5,427 nucleotides of DNA from Promethearchaeota archaeon. Its GTDB lineage: Archaea; Asgardarchaeota; Lokiarchaeia; Sigynarchaeales; SOKP01. Under the pieces are notes generated by a model. That model ran no database searches, had not been told where the DNA came from, and worked only from the letters and a program-made list of their open reading frames with translations. The position numbers and the translations under genes are program-made. Shown piece after piece: positions 1 through 5,183 of this stretch; the first letter of the stretch is position 1; the number at the start of each line of letters is the position of its first letter. The DNA is taken from positions 1-5,427 of the forward strand of contig JAEOTL010000350.1 of assembly GCA_016839845.1 (NCBI GenBank), given 5' to 3'.

Positions 1-29
1 AGAGCTTCTAAATCAATATTATCTGACAT
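1..29 (-). CDS. Start of an unknown protein, cut off by window edge
   Basis: Only the first nine full codons are present, reading MSDNIDLEA from an ATG at 29-27; the rest lies beyond the left edge. Nothing about function can be said from this. The start is supported by context. A TATA-like box at 51-60 is centred about 26 nt upstream of the ATG, so the transcript would begin at or near the ATG and could be leaderless. A weak purine-rich GGGG at 40-43 could alternatively act as a ribosome site. It is separated from the ABC operon upstream by a terminator-like structure at 140-168, so it is probably its own transcription unit. It could be spurious because so little is visible. Confidence 0.5.
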
Positions 30-50
30 TTTATTCTTTCCCCATTTATC

Positions 51-60
51 ATTTTATAGA
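51..60 (-). promoter_or_regulatory. TATA-like box for the truncated left-edge gene
   Basis: On the minus strand the sequence reads TCTATAAAAT. Its centre is about 26 nt from the A of the ATG at 29, which is the usual archaeal TATA-to-start-site distance, so the mRNA may be leaderless. The spacing and the box are seen in the sequence; promoter function is inferred. Confidence 0.4.
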
Positions 61-139
61 ACCATACAGAACCCAATACCTATCTTTTAATCTTATATTC
101 ATCACCTATCCAATATATTTTATTTATTTTAGAGTTGAT

Positions 140-168
140 AAAAAAATGGGATTTAAATTATAATTCCC
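140..168 (-). terminator. Hairpin plus T-tract terminator of the ABC operon
   Basis: Directly after the permease stop codon, the minus strand carries GGGA...TCCC arms at 148-168. They form a seven-pair stem with one A-A mismatch and a small loop. An A and seven T residues follow at 140-147. This fits a Rho-independent-like terminator, and the T-tract alone would suffice for archaeal RNA polymerase. It marks the end of the five-gene operon. Confidence 0.6.
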
Positions 169-169
169 G

Positions 170-1843
170 TTATTCGATTTTATTTAATTTCCTCAAACCA
201 AAATAGAGCAATGGAAGGCTGGTCCCCCCAATGTAAAGAAATACAAGACCTTGGATCACTAATAGAATAATTTCAATAGATCCTATTTTGATAAACATTA
301 TCACCAAGATCGGAAAAAACATCAAGGGTTGTAATAACAGCATTGAAATCATCGTATTTCCTCTCATGCTCCCATCTTTTTCGCCATACGCAGGATTTAA
401 ACATTGAATACCCGAAGCTTGACACATGCTTAATTCTGCAAATAGCAAAAATTCGATAAAGAAGACCACAGTCCTGACTATGTCGAATCCCATAGACACT
501 GAGAACAGTATCGTAGTGAACGTTGCTATGAAAATGTTAATTACAAGCATCGCTAACAGATAAGAATAGACAAGGCTTCTTATTCCTCTCGGAGATCTCT
601 TATATACCCACACTAAATCTTTCGAATCAACAAAAGCAAGATGACCGATCATGATGCTCCCAATTCCTCCTCCGATTGCGATTATTATTATTGTAGCAAA
701 CATCGTACCGAAGATATCATCCCCCATTCTCGATATAAACCACGACATAAATCCTAAGAGACCAATCACATAAGCAATTCTCGCAAAGTTAGCCTTTTTA
801 CGGAAGAACCGTTTCAGCTGTATCGCTGTTAACCCACCCCAGCGACCCAGAACTCTTCTTACAAACCCCAAGAAAAAATTATCAGATTTCATGACTTTTT
901 TACTGCTCTTCTCGATTCCCCGTTCTAAACTATAAAAGGAATCTGCTCGTTTATAAGAAATATATAGAGTTGCCAGTGGAATCCCTGCTGCTAACAAAAG
1001 ACTTACCCATACATTTAAAATGAATGGTTCAAGTAATAGTGGATCTATACTATATAATATTAGGTTTGAAAACCACAGGGAGGGATAAAAAGCAAGATAA
1101 TTCTTAAGCTCAGGGTGTGCCAATAGAAAGTTAAGGAAAAACATCACTGCGTACATGATAATTACCATTATTATTGTAAACACCCAAATGAGGGCTTTTC
1201 CTAAATCCCGTGCTTTCTCATTTTTAGTAATTTTATGTTCAAACCAACTCGCAATAATAGAGCCAACAAGATTTGCAAAATATACCAGGACAAACACAGA
1301 TCCGTATATTAAGACGTATTGAGCTAGAGTTAAATCGACAATAGGATTTATCATTCCTACGACAATTGGGGTAAGTATTAAGATTGCCATGGAATATATT
1401 GGGGCTTTCCCCAAAAATTCTCCCAAGAAAATATCTCCTGCTTTCACTGGTGTTGCAAGTAGTGATTCCTTAGCACCGACCTCATCTTCCTTATAAACGT
1501 TGTTTAGAGGGTACATTACCAATACTAAAAATAAAATCATCATCAAAGATTCGATTATTATAGCCACTGCAGGTTTGAATATACTTGAATACTGAACCGC
1601 TAATGTTGGCATAAACAAATCGAAGAGTAGGGGAGCAACAATAAATGCCCAGCTGAATAAAATTGAATATAATACCAGAAATAGTAACTTTCTATGATTT
1701 CGGAAATGAGAGGTTCTAAGTTTTATCTCGTTTTTTGCGATTACTTGCCATGAGCTCTTTTGATCATAGAGCGCTTCAATTATTTTTTCCCCTAGATCAA
1801 CTTCGGATGAATCCTTCACTTTTTCCGTAGTTAGAACCGTCAC
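170..1843 (-). CDS. ABC-2-type transporter permease, large 12-TM form
   Basis: This 557-aa protein is the membrane channel of an ABC exporter and pairs with the ATPase encoded just upstream. I count about 12 hydrophobic segments, near residues 53-75, 91-112, 149-165, 174-200, 217-242, 276-297, 354-371, 380-403, 424-448, 455-475, 499-518 and 521-549. A charged cytoplasmic N-terminus (1-50) and a basic central loop (298-353) flank the two groups of six. After TM2 comes a charged stretch with SLLATPV (127-133), the typical ABC-2 family element (acidic residues, then LL-x-TPV) thought to contact the ATPase. A diverged counterpart, VYKRSPRG (413-420), follows TM8, so the protein looks like two fused ABC-2 halves. 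The start is GTG at 1843-1841, with AAGGAG at 1853-1858 placed 9 nt upstream inside the end of the ATPase gene. Only 5 nt separate the two genes, which suggests translational coupling. The substrate cannot be read from sequence. Confidence 0.88.
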   Translation of the reverse strand: MTVLTTEKVKDSSEVDLGEKIIEALYDQKSSWQVIAKNEIKLRTSHFRNHRKLLFLVLYSILFSWAFIVAPLLFDLFMPTLAVQYSSIFKPAVAIIIESLMMILFLVLVMYPLNNVYKEDEVGAKESLLATPVKAGDIFLGEFLGKAPIYSMAILILTPIVVGMINPIVDLTLAQYVLIYGSVFVLVYFANLVGSIIASWFEHKITKNEKARDLGKALIWVFTIIMVIIMYAVMFFLNFLLAHPELKNYLAFYPSLWFSNLILYSIDPLLLEPFILNVWVSLLLAAGIPLATLYISYKRADSFYSLERGIEKSSKKVMKSDNFFLGFVRRVLGRWGGLTAIQLKRFFRKKANFARIAYVIGLLGFMSWFISRMGDDIFGTMFATIIIIAIGGGIGSIMIGHLAFVDSKDLVWVYKRSPRGIRSLVYSYLLAMLVINIFIATFTTILFSVSMGFDIVRTVVFFIEFLLFAELSMCQASGIQCLNPAYGEKDGSMRGNTMISMLLLQPLMFFPILVIMFIKIGSIEIILLVIQGLVFLYIGGTSLPLLYFGLRKLNKIE

Positions 1844-1848
1844 CTACA

Positions 1849-2685
1849 TCAACTCCTTTCTTTCTTTCTTTTATTTCTTTTTTTTTCTTTCCTACTATTG
1901 ACATCTTGGTCAGGGTCCTCATTTCTCCAAGAGAGTAAATCCTCTATGTGAGACGCACCAGTAATTTTTAAGTATGCATCCTCCAGATCTACTGCACCAA
2001 CAGACTCAATTATCTCCTTAGGTGTTCCCTCTACCTTAAGTTCCCCCTCGATAATTATCCCGATTATGTCGCATAGTTCTTCAGCGGTATCAAGTAGGTG
2101 AGTACATATAAAAACCGTTTTATCTGCTTTTTGGGTAAGTTCAGAGATTAGATCCTTTACCATCCTCGCAGCGGCAGGATCTAAATTTGAGGTAGGTTCA
2201 TCTAGAAATATAATTTCCGGATCTTGGATTAGAGCAGCACACAAACATACTTTTTGCTTCATCCCTCTTGAAAATCCCTCTAAAAGATCATTTTCTCGAC
2301 CTTCTAAATTAAAAATCTCTAAAAGTTCGTTGATACGTGCTGAAATTACATCCCTTGGTAAATAATACAGTTCCCCAATAAATTCTAAGAATTCTCTTGC
2401 TGTAAGTTTGGAATATAACCCAGGAGACTCAGGCAAAAACCCACATATCCTTTTTACTTTTTTACTTTCTGCCACAATATCATACCCACCAACTGTTGCG
2501 TTTCCAGATGTTTTAGAAATAATTGCATTAAGTACTCGTACTGTTGTAGTCTTTCCAGCACCATTTGGCCCTAATAAACCATAGGTTTTTCCATAAGGAA
2601 TTTTTAGGTTGATATTATTGATTGCTCGAATAGTCCCAAAATTTTTGGTTAAATCATGGGATCTAATCGCAAATGTTTTACTCAA
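1849..2685 (-). CDS. ABC transporter ATP-binding protein (NatA/CcmA-like)
   Basis: This 278-aa protein is the cytoplasmic ATPase that powers the adjacent ABC-2 permease. All motor motifs are visible. Walker A is GPNGAGKTT (39-47, Lys45). The Q-loop region LPESPGLY (84-91) has Glu86 where many families carry Gln. The signature is FSRGMKQK (138-145), a variant typical of ABC-2 export ATPases. Walker B is IIFLDEP (158-164) with catalytic Glu163, the D-loop is SNLD (166-169), and the H-loop is THLLDTAEE with His196. After the nucleotide-binding domain comes a short C-terminal region ending in a very basic tail (about 265-278, mostly Lys/Arg). The start is TTG at 2685-2683, chosen because a perfect AAGGAGG lies 8 nt upstream and the protein begins at the usual place before the first beta strand. 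It sits fourth in the operon. Drug, ion, peptide or lipid export are all possible. Confidence 0.93.
   Translation of the reverse strand: MSKTFAIRSHDLTKNFGTIRAINNINLKIPYGKTYGLLGPNGAGKTTTVRVLNAIISKTSGNATVGGYDIVAESKKVKRICGFLPESPGLYSKLTAREFLEFIGELYYLPRDVISARINELLEIFNLEGRENDLLEGFSRGMKQKVCLCAALIQDPEIIFLDEPTSNLDPAAARMVKDLISELTQKADKTVFICTHLLDTAEELCDIIGIIIEGELKVEGTPKEIIESVGAVDLEDAYLKITGASHIEDLLSWRNEDPDQDVNSRKEKKRNKRKKERS
1853..1858 (-). promoter_or_regulatory. Ribosome binding site for the permease, inside ATPase end
   Basis: AAGGAG on the minus strand lies within the last codons of the ATPase gene, 9 nt before the permease GTG. An ATG at 1850-1848 is closer to it but is followed immediately by TAG, so it cannot be the start. 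This site therefore decides for the GTG at 1843. Confidence 0.75.
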
Positions 2686-2693
2686 TTTTATTT

Positions 2694-2700
2694 CCTCCTT
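2694..2700 (-). promoter_or_regulatory. Strong Shine-Dalgarno site fixing a TTG start
   Basis: AAGGAGG on the minus strand is followed by an 8-nt spacer and TTG at 2685. No ATG or GTG lies at a suitable distance in frame. The site lies in a 68-nt A-rich gap (2686-2753), the longest inside the operon. The gap also contains a TATA-like AATATAAAA near 2714-2724, so a weak internal promoter is possible but unsupported otherwise. Confidence 0.75.
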
Positions 2701-2753
2701 TTTTTTGTTTTAGTTTTATATTTTTCATTATCATTTTTTTATTAAATTGGAAA

Positions 2754-3038
2754 TTACAGGAAAATTGATAGAACTAAATTTACGCTCTCAGTAATGATTA
2801 AACATGAAATTAGCACCCATAATAACCTTTTATATTGAAATCCTCTGTTTTCTTCTGCTTTCAAACGTCTTTTAGTTTCCACATATATGGCAGGCATTAC
2901 CATTAGAAAAATTGGTATCATATCCCTCCCACCGCTTGGGAAATAAAAAATGTTATAAGAAAGTAATAGAATACTTACAATATCTGAAATGAACAGTGCT
3001 GCGATTAACCCTCGTTCAGTTTTATTTAAAATATTCAT
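2754..3038 (-). CDS. Small 3-TM membrane protein, third gene of ABC operon
   Basis: I do not recognise the family. The 94-aa protein has three hydrophobic segments, near residues 10-33, 39-54 and 72-93. Between the second and third is a hydrophilic basic loop (ETKRRLKAEENRGFQYKR, 54-71), probably cytoplasmic, and there is no signal-peptide cleavage pattern. I place the start at ATG 3038-3036 because GGTGA at 3047-3051 lies 8 nt upstream. An in-frame GTG at 3050, four codons earlier, overlaps that site and has no good ribosome site of its own. It follows the 70-aa gene by 15 nt and precedes the ATPase by 68 nt. An accessory subunit, assembly factor or immunity/sensor partner of the exporter is plausible but inferred from position only. 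Confidence 0.78.
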   Translation of the reverse strand: MNILNKTERGLIAALFISDIVSILLLSYNIFYFPSGGRDMIPIFLMVMPAIYVETKRRLKAEENRGFQYKRLLWVLISCLIITESVNLVLSIFL

Positions 3039-3046
3039 TTTCAGCT

Positions 3047-3053
3047 TCACCTT
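3047..3053 (-). promoter_or_regulatory. Ribosome binding site that favours the ATG at 3038
   Basis: AAGGTGA on the minus strand is 8 nt before the ATG at 3038. It overlaps the alternative in-frame GTG at 3050, so the two cannot both be right. The SD-supported ATG is preferred. Confidence 0.6.
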
Positions 3054-3266
3054 CTACAATTTTCTTACTACTAGGGTTGAATTCTTGTCTAATCTTAATC
3101 TAATTAAATACGCTAAATTCATGGTAATTGATAAACCCGTGAAGATTCCACTGAGAAAATCAATAATTGATCCTGACCCTCCAAATCTTCCTAATAGTAT
3201 AGCTATTGTCAAAGAAAACATTCCGATGGCAAGCATACCATCTCTACTTATCTTGGTATTCATCAT
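3054..3266 (-). CDS. Small 2-TM membrane protein, second gene of ABC operon
   Basis: This 70-aa protein has two hydrophobic segments (about residues 11-28 and 33-55) separated by a tight glycine-rich turn (GRFGGSGS, 26-33). It ends in a basic tail (RLRLDKNSTLVVRKL, 56-70). It has the look of small membrane proteins often found beside ABC-2 exporters in archaea and Gram-positive bacteria, but I cannot name the family. The start is the first of two adjacent ATG codons at 3266. GGGGTG at 3276-3281, within the last codons of the preceding gene, lies 9 nt upstream. The gap to the preceding gene is only 6 nt, consistent with one operon and coupled translation. Function is unknown; an exporter accessory role is inferred from context. 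Confidence 0.78.
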   Translation of the reverse strand: MMNTKISRDGMLAIGMFSLTIAILLGRFGGSGSIIDFLSGIFTGLSITMNLAYLIRLRLDKNSTLVVRKL

Positions 3267-3272
3267 TCTTAT

Positions 3273-3491
3273 CTACACCCCTGTGCGGTGTTTTAATGAA
3301 TTATTCTTCTCTAATTCTTCTTGTCTTTTACGAGCTATAATAGGAATGAAGATAGCTACACTTCCGGGAAAAAATATAAAAAACGGAAAGCTAGCATCAA
3401 AAACACCAAAAATGATAAGCGCAACATAAACAATACTTGACCCTACAACCATTAGAACAATGGCTAATATCGATTTCTCATATTTATCCAC
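3273..3491 (-). CDS. Small 2-TM membrane protein, first gene of ABC operon
   Basis: This 72-aa protein has two hydrophobic segments (about residues 8-29 and 34-52). They are joined by a short turn with FDASFPFF and followed by a strongly charged C-terminal tail (ARKRQEELEKNNSLKHRTGV, 53-72), which should face the cytoplasm. I do not recognise a named family with certainty; it resembles small two-helix proteins of the DUF2178 kind only in size and layout. The start is GTG at 3491-3489, with AAGGAG at 3501-3506 placed 9 nt upstream. An ATG at 3498 in another frame meets a stop after four codons and is excluded. It is the promoter-proximal gene of the operon, and the regulatory dyads lie 85 bp and more upstream. 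Confidence 0.78.
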   Translation of the reverse strand: MDKYEKSILAIVLMVVGSSIVYVALIIFGVFDASFPFFIFFPGSVAIFIPIIARKRQEELEKNNSLKHRTGV

Positions 3492-3500
3492 TTTTCATCA

Positions 3501-3506
3501 CTCCTT
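3501..3506 (-). promoter_or_regulatory. Ribosome binding site for the first operon gene (GTG start)
   Basis: The minus strand reads AAGGAG after a run of A, followed by 9 nt and the GTG at 3491. It is the same SD/spacing design as at the permease, supporting a real translated gene with a non-ATG start. Confidence 0.65.
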
Positions 3507-3575
3507 TTTTCTTATGTAACCTAAATTGAATTAATATTGAAATTATGTAAATCACATTCTATCTCTTATTTTAGA

Positions 3576-3596
3576 GAACTTTGTACTACAAAGTTC
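3576..3596. promoter_or_regulatory. Perfect 21-bp dyad, probable operator 1
   Basis: GAACTTTGTA and TACAAAGTTC form perfect 10-bp arms around a single central C. The inner 15 bp (CTTTG-TACTA-CAAAG, 3579-3593) match the layout of a second dyad at 3629-3643. A 1-nt centre rules out a stable RNA hairpin, so a binding site for a homodimeric repressor is the natural reading. It lies just downstream of a leftward TATA-like box (3599-3608), where binding would block the ABC operon start. The protein is not encoded in this window. PadR, MarR and GntR/YtrA types are usual regulators of such exporters, but the motif is not assigned to any of them. Confidence 0.65.
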
Positions 3597-3598
3597 CC

Positions 3599-3608
3599 AT
3601 ATAAAAAT
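3599..3608 (-). promoter_or_regulatory. TATA-like box for the ABC operon (candidate)
   Basis: The minus strand reads ATTTTTATAT. Its centre is about 17 bp upstream of operator 1's centre and predicts a start near 3578, giving a leader of about 87 nt. Competing candidates with shorter leaders are ATTTACATAATTT (3540-3552) and CTAAAATAA (about 3566-3574). The choice is an inference; TSS mapping would settle it. Confidence 0.35.
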
Positions 3609-3619
3609 AATAAAACTGC

Positions 3620-3627
3620 ATATTTAA
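3620..3627 (+). promoter_or_regulatory. TATA-like box for the thiolase (candidate)
   Basis: ATATTTAA on the plus strand lies immediately before operator 2 and predicts a start near 3649, with a leader of about 145 nt that would include the hairpin at 3711-3731. Alternatives are TATATTAA at 3699-3706 and a weaker AT-rich TTAATACATAA near 3768-3778 that would give an almost leaderless message. None is decisive. Confidence 0.33.
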
Positions 3628-3644
3628 GCTTTGCGGTACAAAGC
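3628..3644. promoter_or_regulatory. Second dyad matching operator 1, probable operator 2
   Basis: GCTTTG and CAAAGC form 6-bp arms around CGGTA. The 15-bp core at 3629-3643 (CTTTG-CGGTA-CAAAG) shares both outer pentamers and the right-hand TA with operator 1, and the cores are exactly 50 bp apart. It sits between a rightward TATA-like box and the predicted start, mirroring operator 1 on the other side. Confidence 0.55.
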
Positions 3645-3662
3645 ACTTTTTGTGAAAAAGTG
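3644..3662. repeat. Inverted repeat CACTTTTT/AAAAAGTG adjoining operator 2
   Basis: Two perfect 8-bp arms flank a GTG centre. The arms share the C at 3644 with operator 2. The inner 15 bp (3646-3660) keep the CTTT...AAAG frame of the two operators but lack the G/C next to it, so it may be a degenerate third site. As RNA it could form a small hairpin. Function is inferred. Confidence 0.45.
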
Positions 3663-3710
3663 ATATTTACGAAAATGAATTTTCTCCCCTCTAATTCCTA
3701 TATTAATCCC

Positions 3711-3731
3711 CTCTTTAATTTGGTTAAAGAG
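3711..3731 (+). repeat. Hairpin with 8-bp arms in thiolase upstream region
   Basis: CTCTTTAA and TTAAAGAG are perfect arms with a TTTGG loop. If transcription starts upstream of it, this is a stem-loop in the thiolase leader about 60 nt before the start codon. It is not followed by a clean T-tract, so a terminator is unlikely. It also carries a CTTT...AAAG dyad, but with 17-bp spacing instead of 15. Confidence 0.4.
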
Positions 3732-3792
3732 AAGATTCTTATTTTCTACTTAATTTTGATAAACAAATTAATACATAAAGTGAAAACATAAC

Positions 3793-5076
3793 ATGAGCGA
3801 CAAAGTTTATATAATCGGAGTCGGGATGACTAGATTTGCCAAGCTTCCCGGCCGGACGATGAAAAGTATGACTGGTGAATCAGCGGAGGGTGCATTGAAA
3901 GATTGCGGTTTAAGTAAGGGAGACTTAGAAGCAGCGTGGTTTAGTAATTCTGGGTGGGGTCAATCTGAATATCAGCACTGCATTCGAGGTCAAGTGGCAC
4001 TGAGTACCCACGGAATTGATAAAATTCCCATAACAAATGTAGAGAATGCATGCGCAGGGGGAAGCAGTGCCTTTCATAATGCATGGTTATCAATTAAGGC
4101 GGGAGTCTATAATGTTGCACTAGCGATAGGAGCAGAAAAAATGTACTTTGACAAACCTCCTAGGGTAACAAGTGGAGGCATTCCGGGAATGGGTGCATTT
4201 TCGGGATTCATATCCGGTACAGATGTTGAGGATACTCTCAACGCATGGAATCAAATGAAAAAAATGATAGCAGAGGGAGATAAAACACCTTCTAAAGAGA
4301 AGGAATCCGGTGAAAAGCCAAAAAAGAAAAAGGAACGTTCTATATTTATGGATTTCTATGCGGCTGGGGCTCGACATCATATGAAAGCCTATGGTACAAC
4401 ACAAAGACAAATTGCATCCATTGCCGCAAAGAATCATAATAATTCTACAATGAATCCCTTAGCTCAATATACATTTCCTCAAACCATAGAACAAGTCATG
4501 GAAGATTATGTAGTGGCATATCCATTAACAAGAGCTATGTGCGCACCAACTGGAGACGGTTCAGCAGCAGCCATTGTTTGTTCCGAACAATATTTAAAAG
4601 ATAATCCCAGTCTGAAAGAAAGAGCAGTTTTAGTACGTGCTTCAATTTTACAATCTGGTGCAAGACAACGATTTGCTCAAATAGAACAAGCTTCTGCAGC
4701 TGCATATGAAATGGCAGGTCTTGGACCAAAGGACATTGATGTATCTGAGGTTCATGATGCAACAGCATTCGGAGAACTTCACGTGATTGAAGCTTTAGGT
4801 TACTGTCCTGTAGGTCAAGGTGGTCCGTATTCTGAGAGTGGCGCTACAGCCCTAGATGGTGAAGTGGCTGTTAATCCTAGTGGCGGTTTATTAGCTCGAG
4901 GACACCCAATAGGTGCCTCTGGTGTAGCACAAATGTATGAACTAGTAACACAATTACGTGGAGAAGCTGGTGAAAGACAAGTTAAAGACGCCAAAATCGC
5001 ATTAGCCCATAATGGAGGAGGCGACTTAGGTCCAACTGCTGCTGCGGTATGTATACATATTTTTGGCAATAACTAA
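3793..5076 (+). CDS. SCP-x-type thiolase (acetyl-CoA C-acyltransferase family)
   Basis: This 427-aa cytoplasmic enzyme of the thiolase superfamily would join or cleave acyl-CoA thioesters (acetoacetyl-CoA synthesis or beta-ketoacyl-CoA thiolysis). The N-terminal domain opens with VYIIGVGMTRFAK (5-17) and carries the nucleophilic cysteine in ENACAGGSS (84-92, Cys87). The C-terminal domain has SEVHDATAFGE (318-328, His321) and the catalytic GHPIGASG (370-377, His371). The second catalytic Cys of classical thiolases is replaced by AHNGGG (405-410), as is normal in the SCP-x/lipid-transfer branch. The loop domain contains an unusual Lys/Glu/Ser-rich insertion (about 160-182) before FMDFYAAGARHHM. 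The start ATG at 3793 matches the family start; only a weak GTGA (3780-3783) lies upstream. It is divergent from the ABC operon. No HMG-CoA synthase or DUF35 partner, common beside archaeal thiolases, is in view. The exact substrate is unknown. Confidence 0.92.
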   Translation: MSDKVYIIGVGMTRFAKLPGRTMKSMTGESAEGALKDCGLSKGDLEAAWFSNSGWGQSEYQHCIRGQVALSTHGIDKIPITNVENACAGGSSAFHNAWLSIKAGVYNVALAIGAEKMYFDKPPRVTSGGIPGMGAFSGFISGTDVEDTLNAWNQMKKMIAEGDKTPSKEKESGEKPKKKKERSIFMDFYAAGARHHMKAYGTTQRQIASIAAKNHNNSTMNPLAQYTFPQTIEQVMEDYVVAYPLTRAMCAPTGDGSAAAIVCSEQYLKDNPSLKERAVLVRASILQSGARQRFAQIEQASAAAYEMAGLGPKDIDVSEVHDATAFGELHVIEALGYCPVGQGGPYSESGATALDGEVAVNPSGGLLARGHPIGASGVAQMYELVTQLRGEAGERQVKDAKIALAHNGGGDLGPTAAAVCIHIFGNN

Positions 5077-5078
5077 AC

Positions 5079-5097
5079 TTTTTTTTATTTCTTTTTT
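5079..5097 (+). terminator. T-tract terminator after the thiolase
   Basis: Two nucleotides after the TAA stop, eight T residues, then A, TTT, C and six T residues follow without a hairpin. This is the intrinsic oligo-T form used by archaeal RNA polymerase, and it separates the thiolase from the next gene. Confidence 0.6.
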
Positions 5098-5145
5098 CTG
5101 TAAAGATTATTCACGGAATTTTCTATTCATACTTCATTCTATTGC

Positions 5146-5157
5146 AAATTTATTTAA
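5146..5157 (+). promoter_or_regulatory. TATA-like box for the right-edge gene
   Basis: AATTTATTTAAA is centred about 31 nt before the ATG at 5184, predicting a start within a few nucleotides of the codon. No Shine-Dalgarno sequence lies in 5160-5183 at a usable distance, so a leaderless or near-leaderless message is likely. Confidence 0.45.
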
Positions 5158-5183
5158 AGGTAAACTATTTCCTTTCACTTATT

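Larger units (their letters stand above)
3492..3792. other. Divergent regulatory intergenic region, dyad-rich
   Basis: These 301 bp separate the leftward ABC operon from the rightward thiolase. They are AT-rich and hold no convincing gene. From left to right they contain the operon's ribosome site, TATA-like candidates near 3540-3552 and 3563-3576, and a perfect 21-bp dyad. Next come back-to-back TATA-like boxes, a second dyad, a third dyad directly adjoining it, and an 8-bp-arm hairpin. A degenerate direct repeat of CCCCTCT-(TT)-AATT at 3686-3696 and 3708-3720 lies before and into that hairpin. Nothing clear is seen in 3732-3780 apart from AT-rich sequence. Confidence 0.7.

Noticed and set aside
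1841..1886. Possible frameshift fusion of ATPase and permease at the A9 run
   Set aside because: A -1 slip would enter the permease frame but meets TAA at 1873-1871, so no fusion protein can form.
2989..3429. Open frame of 146 codons on the plus strand
   Set aside because: It is antisense to three small genes that have their own SD sites and clear membrane-protein composition; it is a shadow frame.
3525..3546. Tandem 11-bp repeat ATTGAATTAAT/ATTGAAATTAT
   Set aside because: Only 9 of 11 positions match and the sequence is nearly pure A/T, so chance is a sufficient explanation.
3611..3662. Short-spaced dyads as the start of a CRISPR or repeat array
   Set aside because: The units are palindromic, differ in sequence, have unequal spacing (50, 17 and 68 bp between centres) and no spacers; an operator cluster fits better.
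3537..3791. Open frame of 84 codons on the plus strand between operon and thiolase
   Set aside because: It starts with TTG without an SD, runs straight through the dyads and TATA-like boxes, and its translation has no recognisable domain or sensible composition.
4120..5069. Several minus-strand open frames within the thiolase
   Set aside because: They are antisense to a gene with intact catalytic motifs throughout, and their translations are rich in Cys/His/Leu without domain features.
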